In this document: positions 31,611 to 43,877 of the stretch, one piece after another
Position numbering within the stretch: the stretch's first letter is position 1
Layout of the letters: each line of letters opens with the position of its first letter
Assembly: GCA_029844215.1 (NCBI GenBank)
Contig: CM056728.1
Location: 2,356,001-2,420,000 of the forward strand
Direction: 5' to 3'
Length of the DNA stretch: 64,000 bases
DNA from: Przewalskia tangutica
Taxonomy: Eukaryota; Streptophyta; Magnoliopsida; Solanales; Solanaceae
The notes under the pieces: generated by a model
Told to the model about the DNA's origin: nothing
What the model saw: only the letters and a program-made list of their open reading frames with translations
The model's database searches: none
Program-made: the position numbers and the translations under genes

Positions 31611-33640
31611 AAACAACAACACAACAACATACTCAGTGTAATCCCACACTGTGGAGTCTTGAAAGGGTAGCGTATACATAAATCTTACCTCCACCTTTGT
31701 AGGTAGAGCGGTTGTTTCTGGGAGACCATCGGCTCAAGAAAAAGCAAAATCACAAGCAAGGCAGTCAAAACAAAGCAAGAGTAAAGCAAGAGAAACGGTC
31801 AGACTCAGCTAAAAATTAAAGCAATATAAAGTGCATTCGAACAAAAGGGAGCAGTAGCTAACACAACTAAATAAGCTAAACAAAATACACGAAAGAACAC
31901 ATAGCAACAGAAATCACATTACAGTGGATTATAAAGCAATAATGTGTCTATAAGTGTGATAGACTAATCGGGCCTACAATAATAACACTACAACTATCAA
32001 TTTGTAAGCATAAGTAGGACTATGCTTGAGTACCTACTACGCTTCTACCCTAATCTGTGTCATCCACAACCTCCTATTTAAGGTCATGTCCTCAGTAAGT
32101 TGCACCTGCGTCATATCCCGTCTAATCACCTCTCCCAAATACTTCTTCGACCTACCTCTACCCCTTCTGAATCCGTCCATAGTCAACCTCTCACACCTCC
32201 ACATTGGGGCATCTGTGTCTCTCATCTACACATGCCCGAACCATCTCAACTTCACTTCCCGTATCTTATTATCCACCGAGGCCACTCCCACTTTCTCCAG
32301 GATATCATTATTTCTAATCATATCTCTCCTTGTATGTCCACACATCCATATCATCATCCTAATCTCCGCAACTTTCATTTTTTGTATGTGTGAAGTCTTG
32401 ATTGGCCAACACTCCGTCCTATAGAACTTGTCTTTAAGTTTTGGTGGCACATTTTTATCGCACAAGACTCCATATGCGGGCTTCCATTTCATCCACCCTA
32501 CCCCAATACGATGTGTGACATCGTCATCAATCTCTACATTCCCTTGGATAATAGACCTAGGTACTTGAAGCTTTCTTTCTTTGGAATGACATGCGTACCA
32601 AGTCTTACCTCCACGCATGTCTCAGGGTCGCTCCCGTTGCTGAACTTGCACTCTAAATATTATGTCTTGGTCCTACTCAACCTGAACCCTTTAGACTCCA
32701 AAGTCTGTCTCCAAACCTCCAGCTTGACGTTCACTCCGCTGCGAGTCTCATCAATCAGGACTGTGTCTTCTGCGAATAACATACACCATGGTACCTCCCC
32801 TTGGATTTGTCGCGTCAGCCCGTCCATCACCAAGGCAAATAGGAATGTGCTAAGAGTTGATCCCGGGTGCATCCCTATCATCACTGAAAAGTGCTTCGAG
32901 TCTCCTCCCATTGTCCGTACTCTTGTCTTGACTCCATCATACATATCCTTGATCGCCCTAGTATACGCTACATGTACCCCTCTAACCTCCAAACATCTCC
33001 ATAGAACCGCCCTAGGGACTTTGTGATATGTCTTCTCGAGGTCGATGAAAACCATATGTAAGTCTTTGTTCCTCTCTCTATACTGCTCCACCAACTTCCT
33101 AATAAGATGTATGACTTTTGTGGTCGAACGCGCTGTCATGAAATCAAACTGGTTCTCAAAAATAAACGCACATCTTATCAACCTCATCTCCACGACTCTT
33201 TCCCACACTTTCATTGTGTGGCTTAACAACTTGATACCCCTATAGTTGTTGCAACTCTGGATATCACCTTTGTTCTTGTACAAAGGGATCATTGTACTCG
33301 ACCTACATTTTTCGGGCTTTCTCACCGTCTTAAAAATGACGTTAAATAACTCAGTCAACCACTCCAAATATGTCATGTCTGCGCTCTTCCAAAATTCCAC
33401 TGAGATTTCATTAGGCCCGGTCGCTCGTCCCCTTCGCATTCTACGAATAACACCCGTAACCTCGTCAACCTCAATGCTTCTACAATACCCAAAATCCTCG
33501 TGCCTACCCGAATACTCCAGCTCTCCTAACACAATATCTCTATCTCTTTTTTCGTTCAAGAGTTTGTGGAATTAAGACTGCCACCTCCGCCTAATATGCG
33601 CTTCCTCCATCAGTACTTTGCCATCCTCATTCTTGAAATA
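31611..33640 (-). mobile_element. RTE-clade LINE, 5'-truncated, with TTG tail
   Basis: On the minus strand 33640-32660 encodes a reverse transcriptase. It has palm motif A (VFIDLEKTYHKVPR), the GMHPGSTLSTFLFALVMD region and a catalytic-box variant, FAEDTVLID, in place of the usual FADD. Stops and frameshifts interrupt it at about 32658 and 32226. The C-terminal part follows (LRWFGHV, RGRGRSKKYLGEVIRRDM, LTEDMTLNR), then an untranslated region with TCTGACCG, the AAGGTGGAGGTAAG-like core, and a CAA/TTG repeat at 31611-31632. The endonuclease domain is absent. The order and 3' tail are those of plant RTE LINEs. It is inactive. Confidence 0.85.
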
Positions 33641-33780
33641 AAAAAAAAACAATGATTTTTAAATATTAATAGTAACATTTTGATAGAGATAGTACTTTTA
33701 GTTGTTAAACATAGCATCCTCGGAGAACTAAAAATTAATTGTAATTTGAAAAATTGAAATAAAAAATTTAAGGGAAAAGT

Positions 33781-34805
33781 GTCAAATATACCCCTCTATT
33801 TTAATTTATTAGTCAAATTTTCCCCCGTTAGCGAAAATAGTCAAATATATCCCTCCCGTTACAAGTTGAGGCCAAATATACCCATACCGTTAGCAAAGTA
33901 TTCAAAAATACCCTTTTCAAAAAACATATTATGAAAAAATGGATTTTGTAATTAAAAAATATATAAAGTATTTAAAAAAAATAAGTGTCTTAAAAATATA
34001 TTTTTTAAATCAAGATTAATTTCAAAAGAAATCTGAAAAAACTGATTAAAAAAAACATTTTTCAAAATTTTAAATAAAATATCTAATTTTTCAATTTTTT
34101 TTAAAATGAATTTTATAAAATAGAGAAATTTTCATATTTTAAATAGTAACTATTTTTTCAGTTTGTATTAAATAGAAAAATTAATTTTCCAGATTGTTTT
34201 TTAAAACTTATTGTCACGTAGGCACCACATATAATAAGTTAAATGCTACAAGTCACTCAAATCATACACATATTATATAGGTAAATACACACTAATATGG
34301 TGTATAACATTTAACTTATTTTATGTGGTGTATGCGTGATCGTTTTTTTTTTTAAAATAATCTGAAAAATTATTTTTCCAATTAAAACCAATCTGAAAAA
34401 ATGGACCTTATTAAAAATATAAATTTTCTTAATTTTATTAAACTTATTCTAAAAAAAATAATATTCTGAAAAATTGGATTGTTTTATTAAAAAGTTATTT
34501 TCCAGATTTTTAATACATAGATGGTGATGATTCATGATAAAATAATTGTTCAGAATTACCTCAAAAAAATTGTTCATATTTTTATCTTGAATTTCTAAAA
34601 GAATTCTTAACAATTATTTTCCAGATTATTTAATTAAAAAAATTAAATTTTCATAATATTTTTTTAAAAAAGGGTATTTTTGAATACCTTGGTAACAGTA
34701 GGGGGTACATTTGGTCGCAACTCGTAACGGAAGGGGTATATTTGATTATTTTCGCGAACGAAGGAAAAGTTGACTAATAAACTAAAGTATAAGAGTATAT
34801 TTGAC
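33781..34805. mobile_element. Element with ~170-bp terminal inverted repeats, copy 1
   Basis: The left arm starts GTCAAATATACCCC and includes CCCGTTAGCGAAAATAGTC and GTTAGCAAAGTATTC. The right arm (about 34640-34805) is its complement with moderate divergence. The AT-rich interior has a second, smaller palindrome at about 34222-34328 (CACCACATATAATAAG against TTATTTTATGTGGTG). There is no transposase. Long arms suggest a Mutator-like or foldback non-autonomous element; I could not define the target duplication. Confidence 0.7.
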
Positions 34806-35050
34806 TTCTAAAAAATTGACGCTTTACTTTTGATGAATATTGAATAACATAAGGCAATTCATGGTTAAGTTGTATAATAGATATAAAATTTAAATGGTAG
34901 CCTAAGAAATGGACATTTGCAAAAATTGTTCACTAAAAAGCCAATTGGTCCATATAATAATTGGGCTTACATAGAGGTTTGGGCCTATTTGGCTTTAAAA
35001 TTAAGATTTCTAAGTTCCACTTAACGAGTAAAAACTTCACAATTTTTTAA

Positions 35051-36092
35051 GGATCAAAATATAACCTATATTTTAGTTTATTAGTCAATTTTACATCCGT
35101 TAGCGAAAATAGTCAAATATATCCCTCACGTTATAAGTTGGGGCTAAATATATCCCTACCGTTAGCAAAGTATTGAAATATATATATTTTTTAAAATATT
35201 CTGAAAATTGGATTTTTAATTAAAAAATCTGTAAAGTATTTTTTTTTGAAAAATAAAGTGTCTTAAAAATATATATTTTAAAATCTGGACTAATTTTCAA
35301 AAGAAATCTGAAAAAACTGATGTAAAAAAAATTCCAAATTTCTTAAAAAAAATGAATTTTATAAATCAAGAAAATTTCATATGTTTTAAAAAAATCATTT
35401 TTTCCAGAATTGTTTTAATTAGAAAAATCAATTTTCCAGATTGCTTTTTAAAAGTATTGTCACGTAGGCACCACATATAATAAGTTAACTGTTACAAGTC
35501 ACCCAAATTATACACATATTATATAGGAAAATACACACTAATACGCCTCATTTTTAACCTATTACATAACTTATTCTATATAACGTTTAACTTATTCTAT
35601 GTGCTGTCTGTGTGACAGTTTTTTTAAAAATAATCTGTAAAAAATATTTTTTCTAATTAAAACCAATTTGGAAAATGGATTTTATTAAAAATATAAAATT
35701 TTCTTGATTTTATAAAACTCATTTTAAAAAATATTTTCTGAAAAATTAGATTTTTTATTAAAATTTTATTTTCCATATTTTTAATACATAGATGGTGATG
35801 ATTCAAGATAAAAAATAATTGTTCAGAATTAGCTCAAAAAATTATCCCAAGAAAATTGTTCAGATTTTTATCTTGAATTTATAAAATAATTCTGAACAAT
35901 TATTTTCCAGATTTTTAAATTAAAAAATTTAAATTTTCAGAATATTTTTTAAAAAAATATATTTTTGAATACTTTGCTAACGGTAGGGGTATATTTGGTC
36001 CCAACTCGTAACACGAGAGATATATTTGACTACTTTCGCAAACAAATATAAATTTGACTAATGAACTAAAGTATAAGGGTATATTTGACCCT
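35051..36092. mobile_element. Element with ~170-bp terminal inverted repeats, copy 2
   Basis: Same family and orientation as 33781-34805 and 0.25 kb from it. It has the same arm words (GTTAGCGAAAATAGTCAAAT and ACTAAAGTATAAGGGTATAT) and the same internal CACCACATATAATAAG palindrome. The arms have diverged more on the left. There are no frames. Confidence 0.7.
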
Positions 36093-36156
36093 TTCCCCAA
36101 ATATAAATTTGACTAATGAAATATTTAATACATACAAGTATTTTTATTAGAACGTT

Positions 36157-36377
36157 TTTTTTTTTTTTTTGGTGACGAAGGAACGCGGCCTACTCTTTCG
36201 AGTCTTGCGCGACAGTAAACCGGTTGTGTGATAGCACGCAAACCACGTCAGCCAGGTAAACCACACTTGGCAAGCCATGTGTGACAGACTCAACCAAGAA
36301 GGTTTATGCAGGGGATCAAACTCGTGACCTTGCGGTCCCGCGCTCTACTGCTACACCAACTTGGCTACTCTTGCGGG
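36157..36377 (-). mobile_element. tRNA-derived SINE, minus, perfect target duplication
   Basis: On the minus strand it starts CCCGCAAGAGTAGCCAAGTT, with an A-box-like TAGCCAAGTTGG and a B-box-like ACGAGTTTGATCCCC, and ends in a poly(A) run. A 14-bp direct repeat, TTTATTAGAACGTT, flanks it at 36143-36156 and 36378-36391. Same family as 61503-61730. It sits about 290 bp upstream of the ELP2 start. Confidence 0.85.
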
Positions 36378-36391
36378 TTTATTAGAACGTT

Positions 36392-36667
36392 GATATATAA
36401 CTCTTTTGACTTCGGAAAAAACTTTCTTTATTAATATACTGTTTCTTCTACACACATCTCCGTAATAGAAAATCGTAATAGTTAGAATTCATTAAAAAAA
36501 TCGAGAATTCACTCATCGGACAATAAACCCTTACATATATTCTCAGTTTTGGGCCTAATTGGGCTTTTAAAAATAAGATTTGTAAAAGCTCCACCGCTCT
36601 CCCTCATCTCACTGTTCTCAAAGTAAAACATTTCAAACCTGCTCGCGCACTCAAAATTCCCGAAAAT
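36392..36667 (+). promoter_or_regulatory. ELP2 upstream region and leader
   Basis: The 276 bp between the SINE and the ELP2 start must hold the proximal promoter. A C/T-rich leader (CTCCACCGCTCTCCCTCATC, 36588-36607) precedes the ATG. No clear TATA box. Confidence 0.35.
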
Positions 36668-39600
36668 ATGGAAGTAGAGAGAGTTTTGATAGGAGCAGGA
36701 TGCAATAGAGTAGTAAATAACGTTTCATGGGGTGCTTCTGGTTTAGTTTCCTTCGGTGCTCAAAACGCTGTTGCCATTTTCGATCCAAAGGTTCTTTTTT
36801 CTTAAATTTTCACTTAATCAAATACACACCTAAACTGTCACTTTTTCGCGAGTTTCAGACACCCAATTATCAATTGTTCCATATTTCTATCTGAACACGT
36901 ATTAAAAAAGAACTCTAAGCTGTCAAGTGCATACTTAAGAAACTATTTTTAACCTACCCTCATAGTTAAGGGGTACCATTTTTTTTAACTTGTGTCAAAC
37001 TTAAAGGACCAAAACTGATAAGTTCATAGTTAAGGGACAATTTTGAACCTACCCTCATAGTTAAGGGATCATTTATGTCGTTTTTTTCACTATTATGTAT
37101 TAAAATATAACTCGAAGCTGATTAGACTTAACTATTAGCTATGTCTATTGTGAGAAAATATTTATGTCATGTAGCCCATATTTGTGTATAAACATCTTTT
37201 ATACACTTTTATACAAGGTTGATACATTATGTTATAATGCTTTTCCCTAGGTATAATGTTGTATACTATTGTATATTGGGCTATGTGGCATAATATTGTA
37301 TGTTGGGTTGTATATTTTTGATACATGAACTATCACCATTTATGTATTAAAACACTCTTCGAAGCCGATTAGACCAATTATCAGCTTTTCCCTTTTCCTT
37401 TTTCCGAATTATAAACTAGGTGTGTTTTAATACATAGATGGTGATAGTTTAGGTAGGAAAAGGAACAACTGATAGTTGGGGTGAGAAACTTGCGAAAAAG
37501 TAATAGTTCAGGCATGCTTTTGAGCATTATCTCTATTTTTTTTTTTGAAATTGATGTTTTTGTTTGTTCTTAATCAGACTGCTCAAATATTGACTACACT
37601 CCCTGGTCATAAAGCTTCTGTGAATTGTACCCTTTGGCTTCCCAATAGCAAGTTTGCATTCAAAGGTACTTCCTTTTTTCTTTTTTTGTAACCTTAGATG
37701 CTTATGTTTGATCTTGATAGTTAGTTAGGTTGTAAAATTTGATAGTTAGGTGATCGAAGTAAGTACAATTTTTGATGCTAAAAGTGGTATTCCCTCCGTC
37801 CCATTCTAGCATTAGCTTTAGCTCTTTTCATGCTCATTAAGAAAAACAATACTCCTTCCATTTCATATTAAGTGGTGTTTTTAGCCGAGGGTCTCCCGGA
37901 AATAACTCTGCGTACACACTACCTTCCACATACTCCACTTGTGGGATTTCACTGATTATGTTGTTGTTGATGGTGGTGTTTTTAGCTTGGGCACACCCCT
38001 TAGTTTTCACTTATTTTGAATCAGAAGGAGTAAATACAAGCTATAGTTTATTAAGTTACCCCTATTTAATAGAAGTAGATCGATTTCTACTTCTTAAATA
38101 TTTTGCATTAATGTTATAGTTTGAAACAATTGCCGAACTTTATCTTGAATTACTAAAGTGACAATTTTCTTGGGACAGTCTTTTTGAGCTAAGGTAGACT
38201 GTTAATTCGATCTATTTCCGGTGTAGGGGAAATATGGTAGAAAGTCTGGGAGAGGGTAGAGTAGAGTGTACGTTGTCCTTACCTCTACTTTGGTAGGTAG
38301 AGCGGCTGTTTCCGAGAGACTAGGTTCAAGACAAAGCAAATGTACAAATAATAAGCAACTTATAAAATGTTCTTTTTTCCTTTTTGTTGGTGAGGGAGAA
38401 TCTGTAGTCGTTATCTCTTTTTGTTTCTGTTGTATTGTTGAATATGAGAACCCACCCAAATATTTACTTTCTAGAGAAGTTTTTATTCCTCGCTTCTATA
38501 AACAAATGCTCCTAAGGTCTGTCCATGCAGCTTCTATCAGTTATTGAGTAAGGCTTTGTGTATTGCAGCTAAGCATATGGAACAACATTTTTTGCTTTCT
38601 GGAGATGCGGAAGGTGTAATAATTTTGTGGGAGTATTCTCTTGTGGATGCGAAGGTAATTCTTTCCTTGTTTCAACATTCTCTAGTTACCCTACACTAGT
38701 TCCCTCAAACCCCAATAGGAAAAAAATGATAAACTAAGGGTGTGTTTGGTATGAAGGAAAATGTTTTCCACGGGATTTTTTTTCCATTTTCCAGGGGAAT
38801 TTTTCTCCTGAATTTTGTTTTTGAAAATAAGTAATTTTCTTATTTCTGATGTTTGGTAGTAAGCCAAAAATATTGTCTCAAAGTTTTGTGTATGATCTAT
38901 TCAAACACTATGGCGGTGGGGTTGGGGAGTAGGGGTGGTGGTGATGGGGGCTATGAGGGGTGGATTGGTTGACTGGAAGGAGATAATCAATGTGAACTGA
39001 CACTTATGAAACTTGTTTTCCCTACTTTCACTAGGAACTCATTTTCTTCATTTTTAAGGAACTATTTTTCCCTAAAAAAATTAACCAACCAAACATGAGA
39101 AAATTGGAGAACATTTTCTCGAGAATGTTTTCTCCATACCAAACACACCCTAAAAGACGTTTCATTTTCTGGGAATGGGAGGGGTGAAGATGGAAAGACA
39201 GTTCGAGATGGTAAGCTGGTATATGACCTTTTGAGTTGTTTTATTATCTCTAAAGTAGAGGCGAAGGAAACAAAATGATGAAGAAATGAATATCCTTGAA
39301 ACATATTCACGAGACTTTGGAATGATCAGTAACTACAATTTTTTTCTGACCTTTTTATTATTCTCCTTTAAAAAGATGTATTTTCCGTTAAGTCCTTCGT
39401 ATTTTGTTGTCTTAAAAACACAATTTATTAGCATCTCTTTTCTTTAAGTCCTGAATTTTCTTGTCTTCCTTGAGTGGCTAAGAAGGCATTTTCTTGAGAA
39501 TTTAAAGAAATTACACTTGATTAATGTTCAATTACAGCTAGTATTCCTGTTTGACTCGTTATTCTTTTTTGCCCGATAGTGGAGATATGTCTTACAAGTG

Positions 39601-42600
39601 CCGCAAGCCCACAAAAAAGGTGTTACCTGCATGACAGCGATCATGGTGTCTCAGCAAGAAGCTGTTTTTGCATCTGCATCCTCTGATGGCACTGTAAATG
39701 TATGGGAAGTAGTACTTCCATCAACTCGTGAAGGTGAGGACATATCTTAGTTGTTTCACAGTCTAGATTTAGTCGTTACATGATGATCAACCTATCAATA
39801 AAAAAAAATTGTTATAGGATGATCAGTAGGGGTGTCAAATGGGCGGGTCAATGACCTGTCCAAAAGTTACCTGCGCTGAATGGGCTAAAAAGCGGGTGAT
39901 AACCCAACCCGTCCAATTTTTACCTAGTTTTAATTTATTTGTTTGTTCTTTTATAATTTTTTAAGTACCTAATAAAACTATTTCTTTCTTTATTATGGCT
40001 ATATATAACATATCCAATGGAAAAATGTATTTTTGAAAATATTTGATAAGGTTTCTATGGGTCAATGTGGGCTGCATATCAGCCCAATTTTTAGATGAGG
40101 TAAAATGGGTTGAAATGGGTTGGGCTGATCCGCCTAAACTTACCCCTAGTGCTAATATTATCTTTATGTTTGTTCTTGATTTTGTAGGTGATTGCAAATT
40201 GTCATGCTCGGGTTCTCTGTTTGTTGGTCAGAAACCTATGGTTTCTCTTTCACTAGCAGAACTCCCAGGGAATAGCAAGAAGCTGGTTCTGGCCATGGGA
40301 GGATTGGACAGCAAAATTCATCTATATTGTGGTGAGAGAAATGGAAAAGTATGAAACAGCAATTCATATTTCTTGTTCATTTGCTTAATAACCATCTCCT
40401 TTGCTAATAATAAACCCTTGTTTCTATTTTTATGTCCTAGTTTGTTCGTGCTTGTGAGTTAAAGGCCCATACAGATTGGATTAGGAGTTTAGATCTCTCA
40501 TTGCCAGTGTATGTAAATGGTGAAACTAGTCTTCTACTTGTAAGTTCATCTCAAGACAAAGGCATACGCATATGGAAGATGACCTTACAAGATTCTTCAG
40601 CTAATAACAATAAGCAACAAACAAGTTTGGCTTCTTACATTAAAGGTCCTGTACTTGTAGCTGGCTCATCGTCTTATCAGATCTCTATGGAATCCCTCCT
40701 CATTGGACACGAGGATTGGGTATACTCAGTGGAATGGCAGCCCCCGTCGACTGAGTGTTTCCAACCTCAAAGCATTTTATCTGCATCCATGGATAAGACA
40801 ATGATGATCTGGCAACCGGAAAAGACAACTGGTATCTGGATGAATGTAGTTACCGTCGGGGAACTAAGTCACTGTGCTTTGGGATTTTATGGTGGGCACT
40901 GGAGTCCAAATGCAGATTCTATTTTAGCTCATGGATATGGTGGATCTTTTCACCTATGGAAAAATGTTGGTGTTGATTTCGATGATTGGAAGCCACAAAA
41001 AGTTCCATCTGGACACTTTGCTGCTGTGTCAGACATTGCCTGGGCTAGATGTGGGGAATATATGATGTCTGTCAGTCATGATCAGGTAGTCTTGTTGCAG
41101 TTTGAAATTCAATTTTTTTTGAATCCTTTTTGGAATGGTATACGTTGATTTAAGCTATTTGTCAGCAAATTAGTGACATTTCTGATTTTCCTGGCTAATG
41201 AACACCTTGTTAATAAGGAGGAAGTTTTGTTTTAGTTACCAGCAAATAAGTTCTATTTGTAAGGCAGAATATTACAAAGAAGTGGAATGTGTACGTAAAG
41301 AAAATAAGTTCTATTTCTAAGGTAGAATATTACAAAGAAAAATAAGTTTTATCACTTACTTTCTCTTCTGCTGAATGCATTTCAAACTTCTGAGCACAAT
41401 CTTCATTTTTTGGCAGACAACTAGAGTATTTGCTCCTTGGCTCAATAATACAAGCTTAAAGAATGAAGAATCTTGGCATGAAATTGCTCGCCCTCAAGTT
41501 CATGGTCATGACATAAATTGTGTCACAGTAATCAAAGGAAAAGGAAACCATCGTTTTGTCGGCGGGGCAGACGAGAAAGTGGCCAGAGTTTTTGAATCTC
41601 CTCTATCCTTTCTGAAGACATTGAGCCATGTTACGTCAGACAACTCTAGTTTTTCTGCCGACATTCAAGCTGATGTCCAGATATTAGGGGCAAATATGTC
41701 TGCTCTAGGTCTATCACAGAAACCTATATATGTTCAGGGTGAGTTTTCCAGTCTACTATGTGGTATCACTTTTGCATAGTAACATTTAAGATATTCATTT
41801 ATTTTTCCATCATCACTTTGATGTTACGTTGTGATATATAACTGAGTTGTTGACCGGTCAAAATTAACTGTAAAGACATTCTCTTAACTAGAGAAAATGA
41901 ACAAAAATGGTCCCTTCTCTGTGGTAGTAGGCTTAATTATCAACTGAGCAGTTTTGGTCCTTTAAATTTGCTAAAAGTGAGCACTTTTGATCTCCGTCAA
42001 ATATTTATCGAACTCTGATTGTTTTAACTGGGACTATGAAAATGAAAAATATTTAACGGGAACTCATATTTGGAAGCATGGATTTTGTAGGTTATGTTAT
42101 TTTTGGTCTGTTTCAATAGAGGTCCAATTATCAGTCCATCAGCACCAAACCGTGGCCCTCCACTAATATCAGTGTCACTTAATCCAAAAAGTGCTAATAA
42201 ATTAACAACTTATTAGCTTAGCCAAACACCCTCTAAAATTAAATGATTGAGATTATGTTACTGTAGCTTGTTTGATGTTTTCTAACCAGCTTAAATGGAT
42301 ATAAGAAACGGGTTGGTTAGTTAAATGGGTTTGGGTTGGGTTGGGTTGAGTTAAATAAATTTATTATTACAACAACATACCCAGTAAAATCCCACCACGT
42401 GGGGTCTGGGGAGGGTAGAGTGTACACAGACCTTACCTCTACCTTGGTAGGTAAAATTTATTATTAAAATAAATAAATTATGTGACATGGCATGCAACTA
42501 GGAGAGGAGGGTTTTCAATGTTTAGTATATTATGTGGAAAATAGTGATAGTTGAGTGATATTCTAGTTCTAAAAGAAACAAAAGTGATATTAAGAGGCAA

Positions 42601-43843
42601 TTCTCAATACATGAACATGAGTGACCTTTTTTAGGGAATTTACTCCAAAAACTGCTCAGTTTTGGCAAACTTAAAGGACAAAAACTGATCAGTTGATACT
42701 TAAGGGACTATTTTGAACCTACTCCCAAAGATAAGAGACCATTTTTGTCATTGTCTCTCCTAACCACATACTGAATTAGGCTTAATTTAATGTGTTACCA
42801 AGTCTTTTTCTAAGTTTGCTTAAAGAACTGTGATAATCTCACGCACAGTATTCCGATACAAATAGAGATTACTGAATGTTTCCTTTGAAGACTGTTAAAT
42901 GTTTAAATATCTCATACACCTAAACCCTATCTTTTGCAGCATCATCGACGCCAACAGAAAAAAGCAATACGGAAGGTTTTGATACACTAGAAACTGTTCC
43001 TGAAGCAGTTCCAGTTGTCTTGACAGAGCCACCTATTGAAGAGCAATTGGCATGGCATACTCTCTGGCCCGAGTCACACAAACTTTATGGTCATGGGAAT
43101 GAGCTTTTTGCTCTATGTTGTGATCATGATGGAAAGCTTGTAGCTTCATCCTGCAAGGTTTAGCATCCTTTCCCTTGTTTCTCTTCCCTTCTTTTGGATG
43201 TTAACGTGGACAGTCCAGGGGCGTATCTAGGTGGAGGGGTATTGGTTCACATGTACCCATGCTCCTCTGCCTAGACCATGTATAGCAATGCTATATTTTT
43301 ACAAAATTACTTCAATATATATATGTGTGTGTGCGCGCACCCAACACAAAGTATCCTATGACCCAATAAATTTGGGTGCACCCAGTGGCGGAACCAAGAT
43401 TTTCACTAATGGTGTTCAAAATTTGTAGAAGTGAACACATGAAGAAGTCGAAGGGGGTTCAACATCTACTAAATATACATACAAAATCATTTTAACCATG
43501 ATAGTGTAATTTTTCGCCGAAGGAGGTTCGGATGAACCCCCTTGGCTATGCCTGTCTCCACCCCTGGGTACACCTCTACAAGTGAAATCGATTGTTCAAA
43601 TTTCATGTTTGTCTTATTATTTTTTCCTTTTTCTTCCCTAGAATTGAGCGATACTTTTTTTATTTTTTTTGTTTCCTTGTTTGCTTTATTCTTTCAAAAT
43701 CCCAAGTTTGTCATATTAAAATTCCTATTCTACTTTATCAGGTAAACTAAATGTCTATATTAAACCTAGTACAGTGGACGATGTAGCATATAGTCAACTG
43801 GCTCAACTGATTCCATCATTTTCGGGTTTTGATACGGAGTAAG

Positions 43844-43877
<34 letters not shown>

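Noticed and set aside
32026..33575. Plus-strand frames opposite the RTE LINE
   Set aside because: They mirror the reverse transcriptase on the other strand and have no protein-like features.
38266..38547. 93-codon frame in ELP2 intron 2
   Set aside because: It spans a SINE/RTE tail fragment and the intron 2 acceptor region, and the exon structure of ELP2 is complete without it.
43231..43745. Frames in ELP2 intron 8
   Set aside because: AT-rich low-complexity sequence and repeat debris with no splice-compatible extension of ELP2.
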